NCBI RefSeq assembly: GCF_001999905.1
Contig: NZ_CP019640.1
Span: 1,406,001-1,470,000, forward strand
DNA: 64,000 bases
DNA from: Planococcus lenghuensis
GTDB lineage: Bacteria; Bacillota; Bacilli; Bacillales_A; Planococcaceae
Direction: 5' to 3'
The notes beneath the pieces are model-generated. The model saw only the letters and a program-made list of their open reading frames with translations, did no database searches and was not told the DNA's origin. Numbering within the stretch: position 1 is the stretch's first letter; each line of letters starts with the position of its first letter. Below, piece by piece: positions 28,490-38,198 of the stretch. A program made the translations under genes and the position numbers.

Positions 28490-28705
28490 AAAGGAATACA
28501 CTTTTGGAACAGTCCGCACGTGAGATAGCCGGCGATCAGCCAGGCAAGCAAGAATTTCAGGATATCGGCGATCAGTCAGGGCAGCATTGTTTTGCCCTGA
28601 TTACTTATGGGAAAGCAGATGTTGTCGGGTATTTGAACAAGCAGCTCCCTGCCGGCAGATCCGCCGGCAAAGCTGAAGGAAATAACAAAAGCAAGGTGGG
28701 CAATT

Positions 28706-30904
28706 ATGGCGAAAGATCAAATCAAAACAGCCGAAGATGTCTTTGCGGACGCGGCAGCTTATATGAATGAGCAGCATGTCGCGATGGTAAAAAAGGCATA
28801 CGATGTCGCAGAACTGGCACACCGCGGCCAGCTCCGTAAATCAGGTGAACCGTATATTGTCCATCCTGTTCAGGTTGCCGGCATTCTGACCGATCTGCAG
28901 ATGGACCCGCAGACCGTCGCAGCCGGTTTCCTGCATGATGTCGTCGAGGATACGGACGTCTCGCGCGATGACATTGTCCGGGAGTTCAGTGAAGAAGTCG
29001 CACTCCTGGTGGACGGTGTAACAAAGCTCGGTCAGATTAAATACATGTCCAAAGAAGAGCAGCAGGCGGAAAACCACCGGAAAATGTTTGTGGCCATGGC
29101 CCAGGATATCCGGGTCATTTTGATCAAACTGGCGGACCGGCTGCACAATCTGCGGACATTGAAATACCAGACGGCGGATAAACAGCGGATGAAAGCGGCA
29201 GAGACGCTTGAAATTTTTGCGCCGATCGCACACCGGCTTGGAATTTCCACCATTAAGTGGGAGCTTGAAGATACCGCCCTCCGCTACTTGAATCCCCAAC
29301 AGTACTACCGCATCGTGAACCTGATGAAGAAAAAACGCAACGAGCGGGAAGATTACCTGAAAGACGTCATTGAAGAAATCCAGCGCCAGCTCGATGAAGT
29401 GGAAATTGAAGCGGATATCTACGGCCGTCCGAAACATATCTACTCCATCTATAAGAAAATGGCGATGCAAAACAAGCAGTTCAATGAAATTTATGATTTG
29501 ATTGCGGTGCGCATCACGGTCGGCAGCATCAAGGACTGCTATGCAGTGCTCGGCATCATCCATTCGACGTGGAAACCGATGCCCGGCCGCTTTAAGGATT
29601 ATATTGCAATGCCGAAACAGAATTTGTACCAGTCGCTCCATACGACCGTGATCGGACCGCAGGGCGACCCGCTTGAAGTGCAGATCCGCACGGAAGAAAT
29701 GCACCGCATCGCCGAATACGGGGTTGCGGCCCATTGGGCGTACAAAGAAGGCAAAAATATTGAAACGACCCAGAATACGGTCGATCAGCGGCTGACATGG
29801 TTCCGGGAAATCCTCGAGTTCCAGAATGCTTCGTCCAACGCGGAAGAATTCATGGAGTCGCTGAAATTCGATTTATTCTCGGATATGGTTTACGTCTTTT
29901 CACCAAAAGGCGATGTCATGGAATTGCCGGCCGGTTCCTGTCCGATCGATTTCGCTTACCGCGTGCATTCGGAAATCGGCCATAAAATGATCGGGGCCAA
30001 AGTGAATGGCAAGATGGTACCGCTCGACACGAAACTGAGCACCGGTGATATTGTGGAAGTGCTGACATCAAAGCAATCATTCGGCCCGAGCCGGGACTGG
30101 CTGAAAATCGCTCAGTCCTCTCAGGCAAAGAATAAGATCAAGCAATTTTTCAAGAAGCAGGTCCGCGATGAAAACGTCAATAAAGGCAAGGACATGATCG
30201 AACGCGAAATCCGGTCACAGGACTTTACCGTCAAGGATATCCTGACAAATGAAAATATCAAGCGGGTCTGTGAAAAATACAATTTTGCCGGGGAAGAAGA
30301 TCTGTATGCGGCTGTCGGATTCGGCGGCATCACTGCCCAGCAAATCGTCAATCGCCTGGCGGAGCGGGAACGCCGCAAACGCGAACAGGATGAAGCGCTT
30401 GAACGGGTGACGATTGAAATGCGGACGGCTACCCCGAAAAAACCGACGGAATCCGGCGTCGTAGTGCGGGGCATCGATAATTTGATGATCCGCCTGTCCC
30501 GCTGCTGCAATCCGGTGCCGGGTGACCCGATCATCGGTTTTATCACAAAAGGACGCGGCGTTTCTGTACACCGCGGCGACTGTCCGAATATTTCGGTTGA
30601 AGAAACTGAACGTCTGGTGCCGGTGGAATGGGACGGATCGGAAAAAGAAGCGGCTGCGCTCAAACAGTATTCCGTGGATATCGCAGTGGAAGCGTACGAT
30701 CGGCCTGGCCTCGTAAATGAAGTGATGCAGCTTGTCAATGACACCCGGACAAGCATCACGGCCGTGAACGCCCAGGCGGATAACGATAAAATTGCAACGA
30801 TTAACCTGACCATCATGATTCCGAACGTTTCAACGCTTGACCGCGTTGTCGGCCGGATCAAAGGGCTGCCGGATATCTACTCCGTTCAGCGGGTTACGAA
30901 TTGA
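28706..30904 (+). CDS. rel: Bifunctional (p)ppGpp synthetase/hydrolase Rel
   Basis: Stringent-response enzyme. Order of domains in the 732 residues: HD hydrolase with His53 and the HD pair at 77-78 in FLHDVVEDT (intact, so hydrolysis is expected), synthetase with [10 protein letters not shown] near 295 (RxKD type, as in bifunctional Rel), TGS about 393-452, a zinc-finger-like segment with [12 protein letters not shown], and a C-terminal ACT domain (about 657-730). Often called relA in Firmicutes. dtd follows. Confidence 0.96.
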   Translation: MAKDQIKTAEDVFADAAAYMNEQHVAMVKKAYDVAELAHRGQLRKSGEPYIVHPVQVAGILTDLQMDPQTVAAGFLHDVVEDTDVSRDDIVREFSEEVALLVDGVTKLGQIKYMSKEEQQAENHRKMFVAMAQDIRVILIKLADRLHNLRTLKYQTADKQRMKAAETLEIFAPIAHRLGISTIKWELEDTALRYLNPQQYYRIVNLMKKKRNEREDYLKDVIEEIQRQLDEVEIEADIYGRPKHIYSIYKKMAMQNKQFNEIYDLIAVRITVGSIKDCYAVLGIIHSTWKPMPGRFKDYIAMPKQNLYQSLHTTVIGPQGDPLEVQIRTEEMHRIAEYGVAAHWAYKEGKNIETTQNTVDQRLTWFREILEFQNASSNAEEFMESLKFDLFSDMVYVFSPKGDVMELPAGSCPIDFAYRVHSEIGHKMIGAKVNGKMVPLDTKLSTGDIVEVLTSKQSFGPSRDWLKIAQSSQAKNKIKQFFKKQVRDENVNKGKDMIEREIRSQDFTVKDILTNENIKRVCEKYNFAGEEDLYAAVGFGGITAQQIVNRLAERERRKREQDEALERVTIEMRTATPKKPTESGVVVRGIDNLMIRLSRCCNPVPGDPIIGFITKGRGVSVHRGDCPNISVEETERLVPVEWDGSEKEAAALKQYSVDIAVEAYDRPGLVNEVMQLVNDTRTSITAVNAQADNDKIATINLTIMIPNVSTLDRVVGRIKGLPDIYSVQRVTN

Positions 30905-30913
30905 GGTGAGACC

Positions 30914-31369
30914 ATGAAGATTGTGCTTCAGCGCTCGAAGGAAGCGGCAGTGACGGTTGACGGTGAAGTTACCGGGAGCATTGCATCCGGCTATGTGCTT
31001 CTCGTCGGTCTCACGCATATGGATACACAAGAAGATGTGAAATATACAGCGAAGAAAATTGCCGGGCTCCGGCTGTTTGAAGATGCGGAAGGCAAAATGA
31101 ACCGATCGATTCAGGAAGCGGGCGGGGAAGTCCTGTCCATTTCCCAATTCACTTTGTACGGCGATGTGCGGAAAGGGCGGCGGCCGAGCTTCACGGAAGC
31201 GGCCCGGCCCGAACAGGCGGAACAGCTGTACGAAGCGTTCAACGACGAGCTCCGGAAACACGGATTGACTGTTGAAACCGGCGTATTCGGCGCAATGATG
31301 GATGTATCACTCGTCAACGACGGCCCGGTAACGATAATCGTTGAATCCAGGCAAACAGAAAAAGACTGA
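30914..31369 (+). CDS. dtd: D-aminoacyl-tRNA deacylase
   Basis: Removes D-amino acids (and glycine from tRNA-Ala) from tRNA. The 151 residues contain the family motifs [17 protein letters not shown] (about 78-94) and the cross-subunit Gly-Pro motif NDGPVTI. TGAGGTGA precedes the ATG; coupled in transcription to rel. Confidence 0.96.
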   Translation: MKIVLQRSKEAAVTVDGEVTGSIASGYVLLVGLTHMDTQEDVKYTAKKIAGLRLFEDAEGKMNRSIQEAGGEVLSISQFTLYGDVRKGRRPSFTEAARPEQAEQLYEAFNDELRKHGLTVETGVFGAMMDVSLVNDGPVTIIVESRQTEKD

Positions 31370-31394
31370 CTCACTTGGAGTCAGTCTTTTTTTT
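31364..31394. terminator. Bidirectional terminator between dtd and the gluconate regulator
   Basis: GACTGACTC (31364-31372), loop ACTTG, GAGTCAGTC (31378-31386), with a T run of eight on the + strand and an A run upstream that gives Ts on the minus strand. It serves both convergent genes in only about 24 bp. Confidence 0.92.
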
Positions 31395-32244
31395 ATAGCC
31401 GTTTTTGCGACATGGCGTTCCGCATGTTATTGATGGCTTGTTTCCCTTTATCGCCGCGGGCAATCATTAAATTCGTATAAAGGGCGTCAATCAGCGACAA
31501 TTGGGCGATTCGCGAAGACAGCGCTTCCGAACGGTAATCCGTTTCTTCGGAGACTGTATAAAGTGCAATGTCCGCTTCTTTTGATAGAGGTGACTTGGCG
31601 AAATTGGTCACACAAATCACCGTTACTTCCTTTTCCTTCAGCACGCGGAGTACTTCCAGCACATCGGTTGTGGAACCGGAGTGGGAAATGATGATCGCGA
31701 CATCCCCTTTTTCAAGTTGTGACGCTGACATCAATTGAATGTGCGCATCGAGATTCATCGCCACGTGAAGACCGAGGCGGATGAATTTATGATAGCCGTC
31801 CAGTGCCACGATGCCCGATCCGCCGTTTCCAAAAAACTCGATTTTCCTTGCGCTTAAAATTTCTGCTGCGGCTCGTTCGATGGCAGCCTCGTCTAAAATT
31901 CCAAGTGTGTCCTCAATGGCTTTCATATTTGTATGGAAAACTTTTTCGGAGACAGTCTTCATGCTGTCTCCTTCTTCAATTTCCTCGTGAATATCTTTCA
32001 AAGGTGTCACGATTTCTGCCGCAAGCGCGATTTTGAACGCCTGAAATCCCTTAAAGCCAATGCGCTGACAGAAGCGGAAAATGGTTGATTCCGCCAGATT
32101 CAGCTCATCTGCGATTTGATTGATCGTCAGGTGGATGATGTTTTTTGGATCTGCCAGTACAAAATCGGCTATTTTTCGCTCTTTGTCACTGAACTGAGAA
32201 TAACTGCCGCGGATTGCGGCAAGTGCGTGCGTTTGTCCCTGCAA
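31393..32244 (-). CDS. RpiR-family transcriptional regulator, probable gluconate regulator
   Basis: 283 residues: N-terminal HTH_6 domain (about 1-77, with INQIADELNLAESTIFRFCQR) and a SIS sugar-phosphate-binding domain (about 120-260, with FGNGGSGIVALDGYHKF and SHSGSTTDV). It is divergent from gnd-gntP-gntK, so it probably controls that operon in response to a phosphosugar such as 6-phosphogluconate; that function is inferred from position. ATG after AAAGAAGGGAT. In B. subtilis the gnt repressor is of the GntR family, so this is a different regulator solution. Confidence 0.88.
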   Translation of the reverse strand: MQGQTHALAAIRGSYSQFSDKERKIADFVLADPKNIIHLTINQIADELNLAESTIFRFCQRIGFKGFQAFKIALAAEIVTPLKDIHEEIEEGDSMKTVSEKVFHTNMKAIEDTLGILDEAAIERAAAEILSARKIEFFGNGGSGIVALDGYHKFIRLGLHVAMNLDAHIQLMSASQLEKGDVAIIISHSGSTTDVLEVLRVLKEKEVTVICVTNFAKSPLSKEADIALYTVSEETDYRSEALSSRIAQLSLIDALYTNLMIARGDKGKQAINNMRNAMSQKRL

Positions 32245-32296
32245 TGAAATCCCTTCTTTCTATCGCTCAGTTTTATTTTACATGAAAAAGAAACTA

Positions 32297-32349
32297 TTGC
32301 TTATAGAAAAATATTCGATATAATATTAAATATAAAGAAAAAAATTCTT
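32297..32349 (+). promoter_or_regulatory. Promoter and candidate operator of the gluconate operon
   Basis: TTGCTT (32297-32302), 16-nt spacer, TATAAT (32319-32324). Downstream of the -10 box is an interrupted palindrome AAGAA-AAAAA-TTCTT (32335-32349), a plausible binding site for the divergent RpiR protein. AT content makes chance dyads common, so the operator is tentative. Confidence 0.55.
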
Positions 32350-32370
32350 CCAAACAAAAGGAGTGCTAAT

Positions 32371-33255
32371 ATGCAGATCGGAATGATTGGCTTAGGCAAA
32401 ATGGGAAAGAACCTGGCGCTTAACTTGGCAGATCACGGCCACGAGGTAATCGGATACGACAGCAATGCGGCCGGAGAAGAAAACGGTTTCAAACTGGCGA
32501 AATCGGTTGGAGAACTTGTCGAGCGTCTTGAAAAACCCCGTACCGTCTGGCTGATGGTGCCGGCGGGTGACATCACGGAAACGGTCCTGACGGAACTGAG
32601 CGGGCTGCTAGAAGCAGGAGATACGATTATCGATGGCGGAAATTCCAATTACAAAGATACCGTCCGGCGGGCGAAGGAATTGAATGAGAAAGAGCTTTTC
32701 TTCTTTGATTGCGGCACAAGCGGCGGAACGGAAGGCGCCCGGAACGGGATTTGCGCAATGATTGGCGGAGATGCGGAAAAGTTTAAAGAACTTGAGCCGG
32801 TATTCCAAGGGATCTCTGTGACGGATGGCTATCTGTATACCGGAAAAGCCGGGAGCGGCCATTTCCTGAAGATGATTCACAACGGCATCGAATATGGCAT
32901 CATGCAATCGATTGCTGAAGGGTTCGACATTCTGAATAAAAGTGATTTTGACTATGAGTACGAAAAAGTGGCCCGGGTTTGGAATAACGGTTCGATTATC
33001 CAGTCATACCTCATGGGACTCACAGAAAATGCATTTTCGAAAGACCCGGAACTGGAAAGCATCCGCGGTGTGATGAATTCTTCCGGGGAAGGAAAATGGA
33101 CAGTCGAAACAGCGCTGGACTTCAACGTTCCTGCTCCAGTTATCGCGTTGTCTCTGATGATGCGTTACCGCTCACAAGAAGACGACACATTCACCGGAAA
33201 AGTGGTGGCAGCTCTCCGGAATGAATTCGGCGGACACGCCGTTGAGAAAAAATAA
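32371..33255 (+). CDS. gnd: 6-phosphogluconate dehydrogenase (short YqeC type)
   Basis: Oxidises 6-phosphogluconate to ribulose 5-phosphate and CO2. At 294 residues it belongs to the short class, lacking the C-terminal tail of classical Gnd (about 470 residues). N-terminal Rossmann GLGKMGKNLALNL, substrate motif FFDCGTSGGTEGARNG (about 112-127) and the helix KMIHNGIEYG with the catalytic Lys. First gene of gnd-gntP-gntK. Confidence 0.92.
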   Translation: MQIGMIGLGKMGKNLALNLADHGHEVIGYDSNAAGEENGFKLAKSVGELVERLEKPRTVWLMVPAGDITETVLTELSGLLEAGDTIIDGGNSNYKDTVRRAKELNEKELFFFDCGTSGGTEGARNGICAMIGGDAEKFKELEPVFQGISVTDGYLYTGKAGSGHFLKMIHNGIEYGIMQSIAEGFDILNKSDFDYEYEKVARVWNNGSIIQSYLMGLTENAFSKDPELESIRGVMNSSGEGKWTVETALDFNVPAPVIALSLMMRYRSQEDDTFTGKVVAALRNEFGGHAVEKK

Positions 33256-33300
33256 CGTTTAACGATTGAGTTTGAAACAGCATGTTGAGGAGGGTGACAA

Positions 33301-34644
33301 ATGGATGGATCGTTGTTAATTTTAGTGGCGCTTGCCGGGATTCTGCTGTTATTATTCCTGGTGATTGTAGTGAAACTGCACGCATTTGTTGCGCTGCTGC
33401 TCGTCAGCTTACTTGTCGGCATAGCCGCTGGAATGCCGCTGACAGGAGTACTTGAATCGATTATCGAAGGAATGGGCGGCACGCTCGGCTTTGTGGCGAT
33501 CGTCGTCGGACTCGGTGCCATGTTCGGCAAAATGCTTGAGATCTCAGGCGGAGCGGAGCGGCTTGCTTCCACGCTGATCAAAAAATTCGGGGAAGATAAA
33601 GCGCAATGGGCGCTTGGCATCACCGGCTTTATCGTTGCCATTCCCGTATTTTTTGATGTCGGCTTCATCATTTTAGTGCCGCTTGTATACGGTCTGGCAA
33701 GAAAGACCGGCCGTTCTTTACTGTATTACGGCATTCCGCTGCTGGCGGGTCTTGCTGTCACGCATAGCTTTATTCCCCCGACCCCCGGCCCGATCGCAGT
33801 GGCGGATTTAGTCGGAGCGGAGCTTGGCTGGGTCATCCTGTTTGGTGCGATGGCGGGTCTTCCGGCAATGATTCTGGCCGGACCGCTTTTTGGCCGATTT
33901 ATCGCGAAGCGAATCCATGTGAGCATTCCGGATTATATGGAAATTGATACGGAGAAGGAATACGATAAAGAAATGCCGAGCTTTGGTATGATCACGTTCC
34001 TGATTCTGATTCCGCTGATCCTGATTCTGTCGAATACACTTTCAACCGTGCTGTTGGAAGAAGGGAATGCGCTTCGAAGTGTGTTGGTATTCCTTGGCCA
34101 TCCGATCGTCGCGTTAATCATTGCGACATTGCTGACTTTTTACTTGCTCGGCACACGTCGCGGCTATACACGACAGGAAGTGCAGGATATTGCGACAAAA
34201 GCATTGGAGCCTGCGGGAATTATCATTCTCGTCACAGGTGCCGGCGGTGTGTTCAAACAAGTGCTGATCGATTCCGGAGTCGGTGTGGTATTGGGTGAAA
34301 TGATGAATAATTCAGCCATGCCTGCAATCGTACTGGCATTCCTTATTGCAACGGCTGTCCGTGTGGCTCAAGGTTCTGCAACCGTTGCCATGGTGACAGC
34401 AGCCGGTCTGATTACACCACTGTTGGAGCTAAATAACGTGACGGGACCGGCGCTCGGTTTGATTGTTATTTCCATTGCGTCAGGAGCAACTGTGCTTTCC
34501 CATGTGAATGACTCAGGTTTCTGGCTCGTTAACCGGTTCTTCGGTATGGATGTGAAAGACACACTGAAATCTTGGACGGTTATGGAAACCATCATCGGTC
34601 TTACCGGTTTCGTCGTGGTGCTTACAATTAGCTTATTCATTTAG
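33301..34644 (+). CDS. gntP: Gluconate:proton symporter GntP
   Basis: 447-residue permease of the GntP family, with about 12-14 hydrophobic helices and the family motifs FFDVGFIILVPLVYGLAR and THSFIPPTPGPIAVADL (near 157). It imports gluconate for GntK. GAGGAGGGTG precedes the ATG. Confidence 0.92.
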   Translation: MDGSLLILVALAGILLLLFLVIVVKLHAFVALLLVSLLVGIAAGMPLTGVLESIIEGMGGTLGFVAIVVGLGAMFGKMLEISGGAERLASTLIKKFGEDKAQWALGITGFIVAIPVFFDVGFIILVPLVYGLARKTGRSLLYYGIPLLAGLAVTHSFIPPTPGPIAVADLVGAELGWVILFGAMAGLPAMILAGPLFGRFIAKRIHVSIPDYMEIDTEKEYDKEMPSFGMITFLILIPLILILSNTLSTVLLEEGNALRSVLVFLGHPIVALIIATLLTFYLLGTRRGYTRQEVQDIATKALEPAGIIILVTGAGGVFKQVLIDSGVGVVLGEMMNNSAMPAIVLAFLIATAVRVAQGSATVAMVTAAGLITPLLELNNVTGPALGLIVISIASGATVLSHVNDSGFWLVNRFFGMDVKDTLKSWTVMETIIGLTGFVVVLTISLFI

Positions 34645-34652
34645 CAAAGCGG

Positions 34653-34690
34653 AAAAAGAAAAAGGGCTGTTCCTTTTTCTTTTTCTTTTG
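34653..34690 (+). terminator. Attenuator-like hairpin between gntP and gntK
   Basis: AAAAAGAAAAAGG (34653-34665) pairs with CCTTTTTCTTTTT (34672-34684), followed by T-rich sequence. The stem is nearly all A-U, so termination would be partial; it may lower gntK expression relative to gnd-gntP. Confidence 0.6.
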
Positions 34691-34708
34691 ATATAAGGAG
34701 AGAATGCA

Positions 34709-36256
34709 ATGACTGAACACCATTATTATTTAGGTGTGGATATCGGGACGACATCCACAAAGGCTGTCCTGTTCAATAAAAGAGGCGAAACGATTGCGAG
34801 TGCAACCGTATTGTATCCATTGCATACACCGACACCGACAACAGCTGAGCAGGACCCGGAAGAATTGTTCCAGGCTGTGCTTGAAGCGATCCGCAGCGCG
34901 GTCAAGAAAAGTGAAGTCGATGCGAAAGCGATCCGGTTCGTCTCTTTCAGCTCGGCCATGCACAGCCTGATCGCCGTCGACGCAGCGGGGAAGCCGCTGA
35001 CCAATAGCATTACGTGGGCGGATACGCGAAGTGCACCATTTGCAAAACAAATTTTAAATGAACTGGACGGGCATGCAATTTACTTGCGGACGGGCACGCC
35101 GATTCATGCGATGTCACCCCTTTCAAAGCTCGTCTGGCTGAAATCGGAAAAGCCGGCGCTGTTTCAAACGGCTGCAAAGTTCATTGGCATCAAAAGTTTC
35201 GTCTTTCATAAATTATTCGGTGAATATATTGTCGATCACTCCATTGCATCGGCTTCAGGGCTGTTCAATTTAAAACAGCTGGACTGGGACAGCGGGGCAC
35301 TGGAAGTGGCTGGCGTTACGCAGGATCGCTTAGCGAAAGCGGTTCCGACGACATTCCAGCTGTCAGGCCTCAAAGAAAAGTATGCCGCCTTCATGGGATT
35401 GCCGGCGAAAATTCCATTTGTCATTGGGGCAAGCGATGGCGTGCTGGCGAATCTCGGTGTGGATGCCATTGAACCGGGGGCTGTAGCAGTGACAATCGGG
35501 ACAAGCGGAGCGATCCGTACCGTAACACGTGAACCAAAAACAGATCCAAAAGGAAGAACGTTCTGTTACGCGCTGACAGAAGATCATTGGGTAATCGGCG
35601 GCCCTGTCAATAACGGCGGGATTGTGCTTCGCTGGCTCCGGGATGAATTCGCTGCAGCGGAAGTGGAAACGGCAAAACGGCTTGGCATCGATCCGTATGA
35701 TGTGCTGACAAAAATTGCATCCGGCGTGAATCCGGGGGCTGATGGACTGCTGTTTCATCCCTACATGACCGGAGAACGGGCGCCCTTATGGAATGCGGAT
35801 GCCCGGGGATCATTTTTCGGACTGAGTATCCACCATAAAAAACAACATATGATCCGCGCTGTTCTTGAAGGGATCGTGTTCAATTTATACACTGTCCTGC
35901 TCGCTTTGGAAGAACTGGCGGGAGAGCCGCTGCGGATCCAGGCATCCGGCGGGTTCGCGCGTTCAGCTATGTGGCGTCAATTGATGGCGGATATTTTCGA
36001 TAAACCAGTCATTATACCGGAAAGCTTTGAAAGTTCCTGTCTTGGAGCAATCATCCTCGGCATGTATGCGACCGGTGAAATCCAGGACTTCAATGTGGTG
36101 TCCGATATGATCGGCAAAACGCATACCCATCACCCGGAGGCAGAATCGAGCGGCGTTTACCGGGAACTGCTGCCAATCTATATCCGGCTGTCACGGCTGC
36201 TGGAAGAAGAGTATGGAAGCATCGCGGAATTCCAGCGAAAACATATTCAGGAATAA
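34709..36256 (+). CDS. gntK: Gluconate kinase (FGGY family)
   Basis: Phosphorylates gluconate to 6-phosphogluconate. The 515 residues comprise two actin-like FGGY domains: N-terminal GVDIGTTSTKAVLF with ITWADTR (about 98), C-terminal GASDGVLANLGV, TIGTSGAIR and the signature segment near ASGGFARSAMWRQL (about 412). Gluconate specificity is inferred from the gnd and gntP neighbours; xylulose or glycerol kinases share the fold. A strong terminator follows. Confidence 0.9.
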   Translation: MTEHHYYLGVDIGTTSTKAVLFNKRGETIASATVLYPLHTPTPTTAEQDPEELFQAVLEAIRSAVKKSEVDAKAIRFVSFSSAMHSLIAVDAAGKPLTNSITWADTRSAPFAKQILNELDGHAIYLRTGTPIHAMSPLSKLVWLKSEKPALFQTAAKFIGIKSFVFHKLFGEYIVDHSIASASGLFNLKQLDWDSGALEVAGVTQDRLAKAVPTTFQLSGLKEKYAAFMGLPAKIPFVIGASDGVLANLGVDAIEPGAVAVTIGTSGAIRTVTREPKTDPKGRTFCYALTEDHWVIGGPVNNGGIVLRWLRDEFAAAEVETAKRLGIDPYDVLTKIASGVNPGADGLLFHPYMTGERAPLWNADARGSFFGLSIHHKKQHMIRAVLEGIVFNLYTVLLALEELAGEPLRIQASGGFARSAMWRQLMADIFDKPVIIPESFESSCLGAIILGMYATGEIQDFNVVSDMIGKTHTHHPEAESSGVYRELLPIYIRLSRLLEEEYGSIAEFQRKHIQE

Positions 36257-36257
36257 G

Positions 36258-36290
36258 AAAGCTGATGCCGGGTCTCCGGCATCAGCTTTT
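36258..36290 (+). terminator. Terminator of the gluconate operon
   Basis: AAAGCTGATGCCGG (36258-36271), GTCT loop, CCGGCATCAGCTTT (36276-36289). The stem sequence is nearly the same as the niaR terminator at 15111-15142. Confidence 0.93.
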
Positions 36291-36343
36291 GTGGTTTGGC
36301 GTGAAAATTCGCTGGAAGCAGCAGAAAGGGGTGGAGTGAAACC

Positions 36344-36448
36344 ACGTTAAAAGCCAGTGGGTGCATAATAAAATCTGCTGAGTGCACATTAAGATCTGTT
36401 GAACACACTTTAAGAAGGAATGAGCCGCTATAAGTCAAGAGCCAGCCG
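36344..36448. repeat. Array of five 21-bp tandem repeats (family A, inverted orientation)
   Basis: Contiguous 21-bp units start at 36344, 36365, 36386, 36407 and 36428. Read on the minus strand they match the consensus YTCARCNGATCTTAAAGTGCA of the array at 14964-15090. They lie between convergent gntK and the amidase gene. On the minus strand this array, like the first, is followed by an ACCACAAAAGCTGATGCCGG hairpin. Confidence 0.8.
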
Positions 36449-36501
36449 AGTGTGCTGTCTTTCTTGAGCAGAAGGTCTTTGACAGAACGGGGAATCTTCA
36501 T

Positions 36502-36542
36502 AAAAAAACAGGCGGATCAGGAAATTTCCTGATCCGCCTGTT
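36502..36542 (-). terminator. Terminator of the amidase gene
   Basis: A perfect 32-bp palindrome (36509-36540; half site CAGGCGGATCAGGAAA) flanked on the plus strand by seven A, which read as a T run on the minus strand. Confidence 0.92.
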
Positions 36543-36553
36543 GATCTGCAGAT

Positions 36554-38074
36554 TTAATTAAAATAATCCACAAGTCCTGTGTAAATGCCGTACGCTGCCT
36601 GCCGGCGATACTGATCCGTCGACACGAACCGCTCTTCGTTCGGATTGCTCAGGAAACCGAGCTCGACGAGGATGGCTGCCTGGCGATTTTCCCGGAGCAC
36701 TAAGTAATTGCCGGTACGAACGCCGCGATCCCGCAAGTTCGTCTGGCCGTCAACGCCGTCGCTGACATGCTGGGCGAGGCTCTTTTGATAGTTATGCAGG
36801 TAATACGTAGTGAATCCATTGACTGAGCGGTCGTACGTTGAATCGTAATGCAGGCTGATGAATGCGTCAGCATCTGTCTGATGTGCGATGGCCACACGGT
36901 CCCGCAAATAGACATAGTGATCGGACGATCGGGTGAGCGTCACGGAAGCGCCTGCCGCCCGCAGATTGGCAGCGAGCAGTTCAGCGGTTTGCAGCGTCAG
37001 CGTCTTCTCCACGGTTTTATAATACCCGACGGTTCCGCCGTCAATGCCGCCGTGGCCGGGATCAATCACAATCGACACACCTGAAAGAGACCCGGAACTG
37101 GCTGTCTGCTGGGCTGCCGGTGCTGTAATTTTCGAACCGTCACTGGATGAAACGACCCAGCCCGCAATCCATGCGGTTTTGCCATTGCTCAGTTTCACTT
37201 GATACCAATTATTGGACATGTCCGTAACATTCAGAACCGTTCCGGCATTCAGCTGCCCGATGACAGCTGATGAAGTTGTCGGGTTGGAACGCACATTGGT
37301 GCGGTTTTGCAGGACCGTCACAGTTTTACCGGTGTTTGCGACTGCAGGTTTCGGCTGTGCCGTTTCTTTGCCGGACAGACTGCCGTATGATTTATACACC
37401 CAGCCGCTGCCGCCGTCCGCAAGCCGGATATTCACCCAGCTGCCTTGGACGCCAAGAACTTTGAATGATTGGCCTTTATGGACAGTGCCGATTTTTTTCG
37501 AATTCAGATCTGCACCTGAACGCACGTTCAATGTGTTTACTGAAACCGTGAATGCCGATGCGGAAGCTTGAGCCGGCTGTGGTTTCGGCTGCGCCTGTGC
37601 TGCCGCTTTTGATATTATGTATTGGCTGGAAACAAATCCGCGCGTGCCTTTGAAATCGACTTCCGTCCACCCGCCTGCCGAACTTTTAACCGTTGCCGTG
37701 TCTCCTTTGTCCATCTGTGTCAGTACTTGGCCGGACGTGCTTGGCTGGGAGCGGACATTCAACCGGTTGACGCTGGATACAGCAGTTGCGCTGGCGGTTG
37801 TCTCTGAAGATACGGTTTTTGTCAGCCAGGAAGCGATCCAGCCAGTTTTACTGCCGACTTTGACTTCATACCAATCTCCTTTTTCCGACAGGACATTGAC
37901 GTCATTTCCTTTTGACAGGCTGCCGACGAGGCCATGGGACAGGCTTGGACCGGACCGGACATTCAACGATGGAACTGTCACTTCCACGGTGCCGGCCGCA
38001 GAAACGGGGGCACTGAAGAACATGGCGATCAATAAGATTAGGATAATATGTAGTGCGACCCATTTTTTGTTCAA
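36554..38074 (-). CDS. N-acetylmuramoyl-L-alanine amidase with four SH3b repeats (YrvJ-like)
   Basis: Secreted cell-wall hydrolase of 506 residues. Signal peptide at 1-27 (hydrophobic core then PVSAAG). Four bacterial SH3 domains, each with an LNVRS or TNVRS motif, cover about 28-315 and should bind wall polymer. The C-terminal Amidase_3 domain (about 332-506) shows zinc ligands in IDPGHGGIDGG, the VEK glutamate, SLHYDS and the catalytic Glu in VELGFLSNPNE. TTG at 38074 is the start, preceded by AGGAGGTG at normal spacing. B. subtilis yrvJ holds the same position between dtd and hisS. Confidence 0.92.
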   Translation of the reverse strand: MNKKWVALHIILILLIAMFFSAPVSAAGTVEVTVPSLNVRSGPSLSHGLVGSLSKGNDVNVLSEKGDWYEVKVGSKTGWIASWLTKTVSSETTASATAVSSVNRLNVRSQPSTSGQVLTQMDKGDTATVKSSAGGWTEVDFKGTRGFVSSQYIISKAAAQAQPKPQPAQASASAFTVSVNTLNVRSGADLNSKKIGTVHKGQSFKVLGVQGSWVNIRLADGGSGWVYKSYGSLSGKETAQPKPAVANTGKTVTVLQNRTNVRSNPTTSSAVIGQLNAGTVLNVTDMSNNWYQVKLSNGKTAWIAGWVVSSSDGSKITAPAAQQTASSGSLSGVSIVIDPGHGGIDGGTVGYYKTVEKTLTLQTAELLAANLRAAGASVTLTRSSDHYVYLRDRVAIAHQTDADAFISLHYDSTYDRSVNGFTTYYLHNYQKSLAQHVSDGVDGQTNLRDRGVRTGNYLVLRENRQAAILVELGFLSNPNEERFVSTDQYRRQAAYGIYTGLVDYFN

Positions 38075-38163
38075 TTAAACACCTCCTGTTTTCCTATCCA
38101 TATTATACAATTCCGGTCAAATAAATCTACGTTTTCTGAAAAAATAAGCAAAAATAATGCGGC

Positions 38164-38192
38164 TTGACAAGTGCATGCCGGATGATTAACAT
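38164..38192 (+). promoter_or_regulatory. Sigma-A promoter of hisS-aspS
   Basis: TTGACA (38164-38169), 17-nt spacer, TAACAT (38187-38192), just upstream of the T-box leader. Confidence 0.75.
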
Positions 38193-38198
38193 AAGGTT

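Noticed and set aside
28841-29734. 297-codon open frame antisense to rel
   Set aside because: It is the mirror frame of a strongly conserved gene, has no ribosome-binding site and the sequence is low in hydrophobic/domain structure; typical GC-rich shadow.
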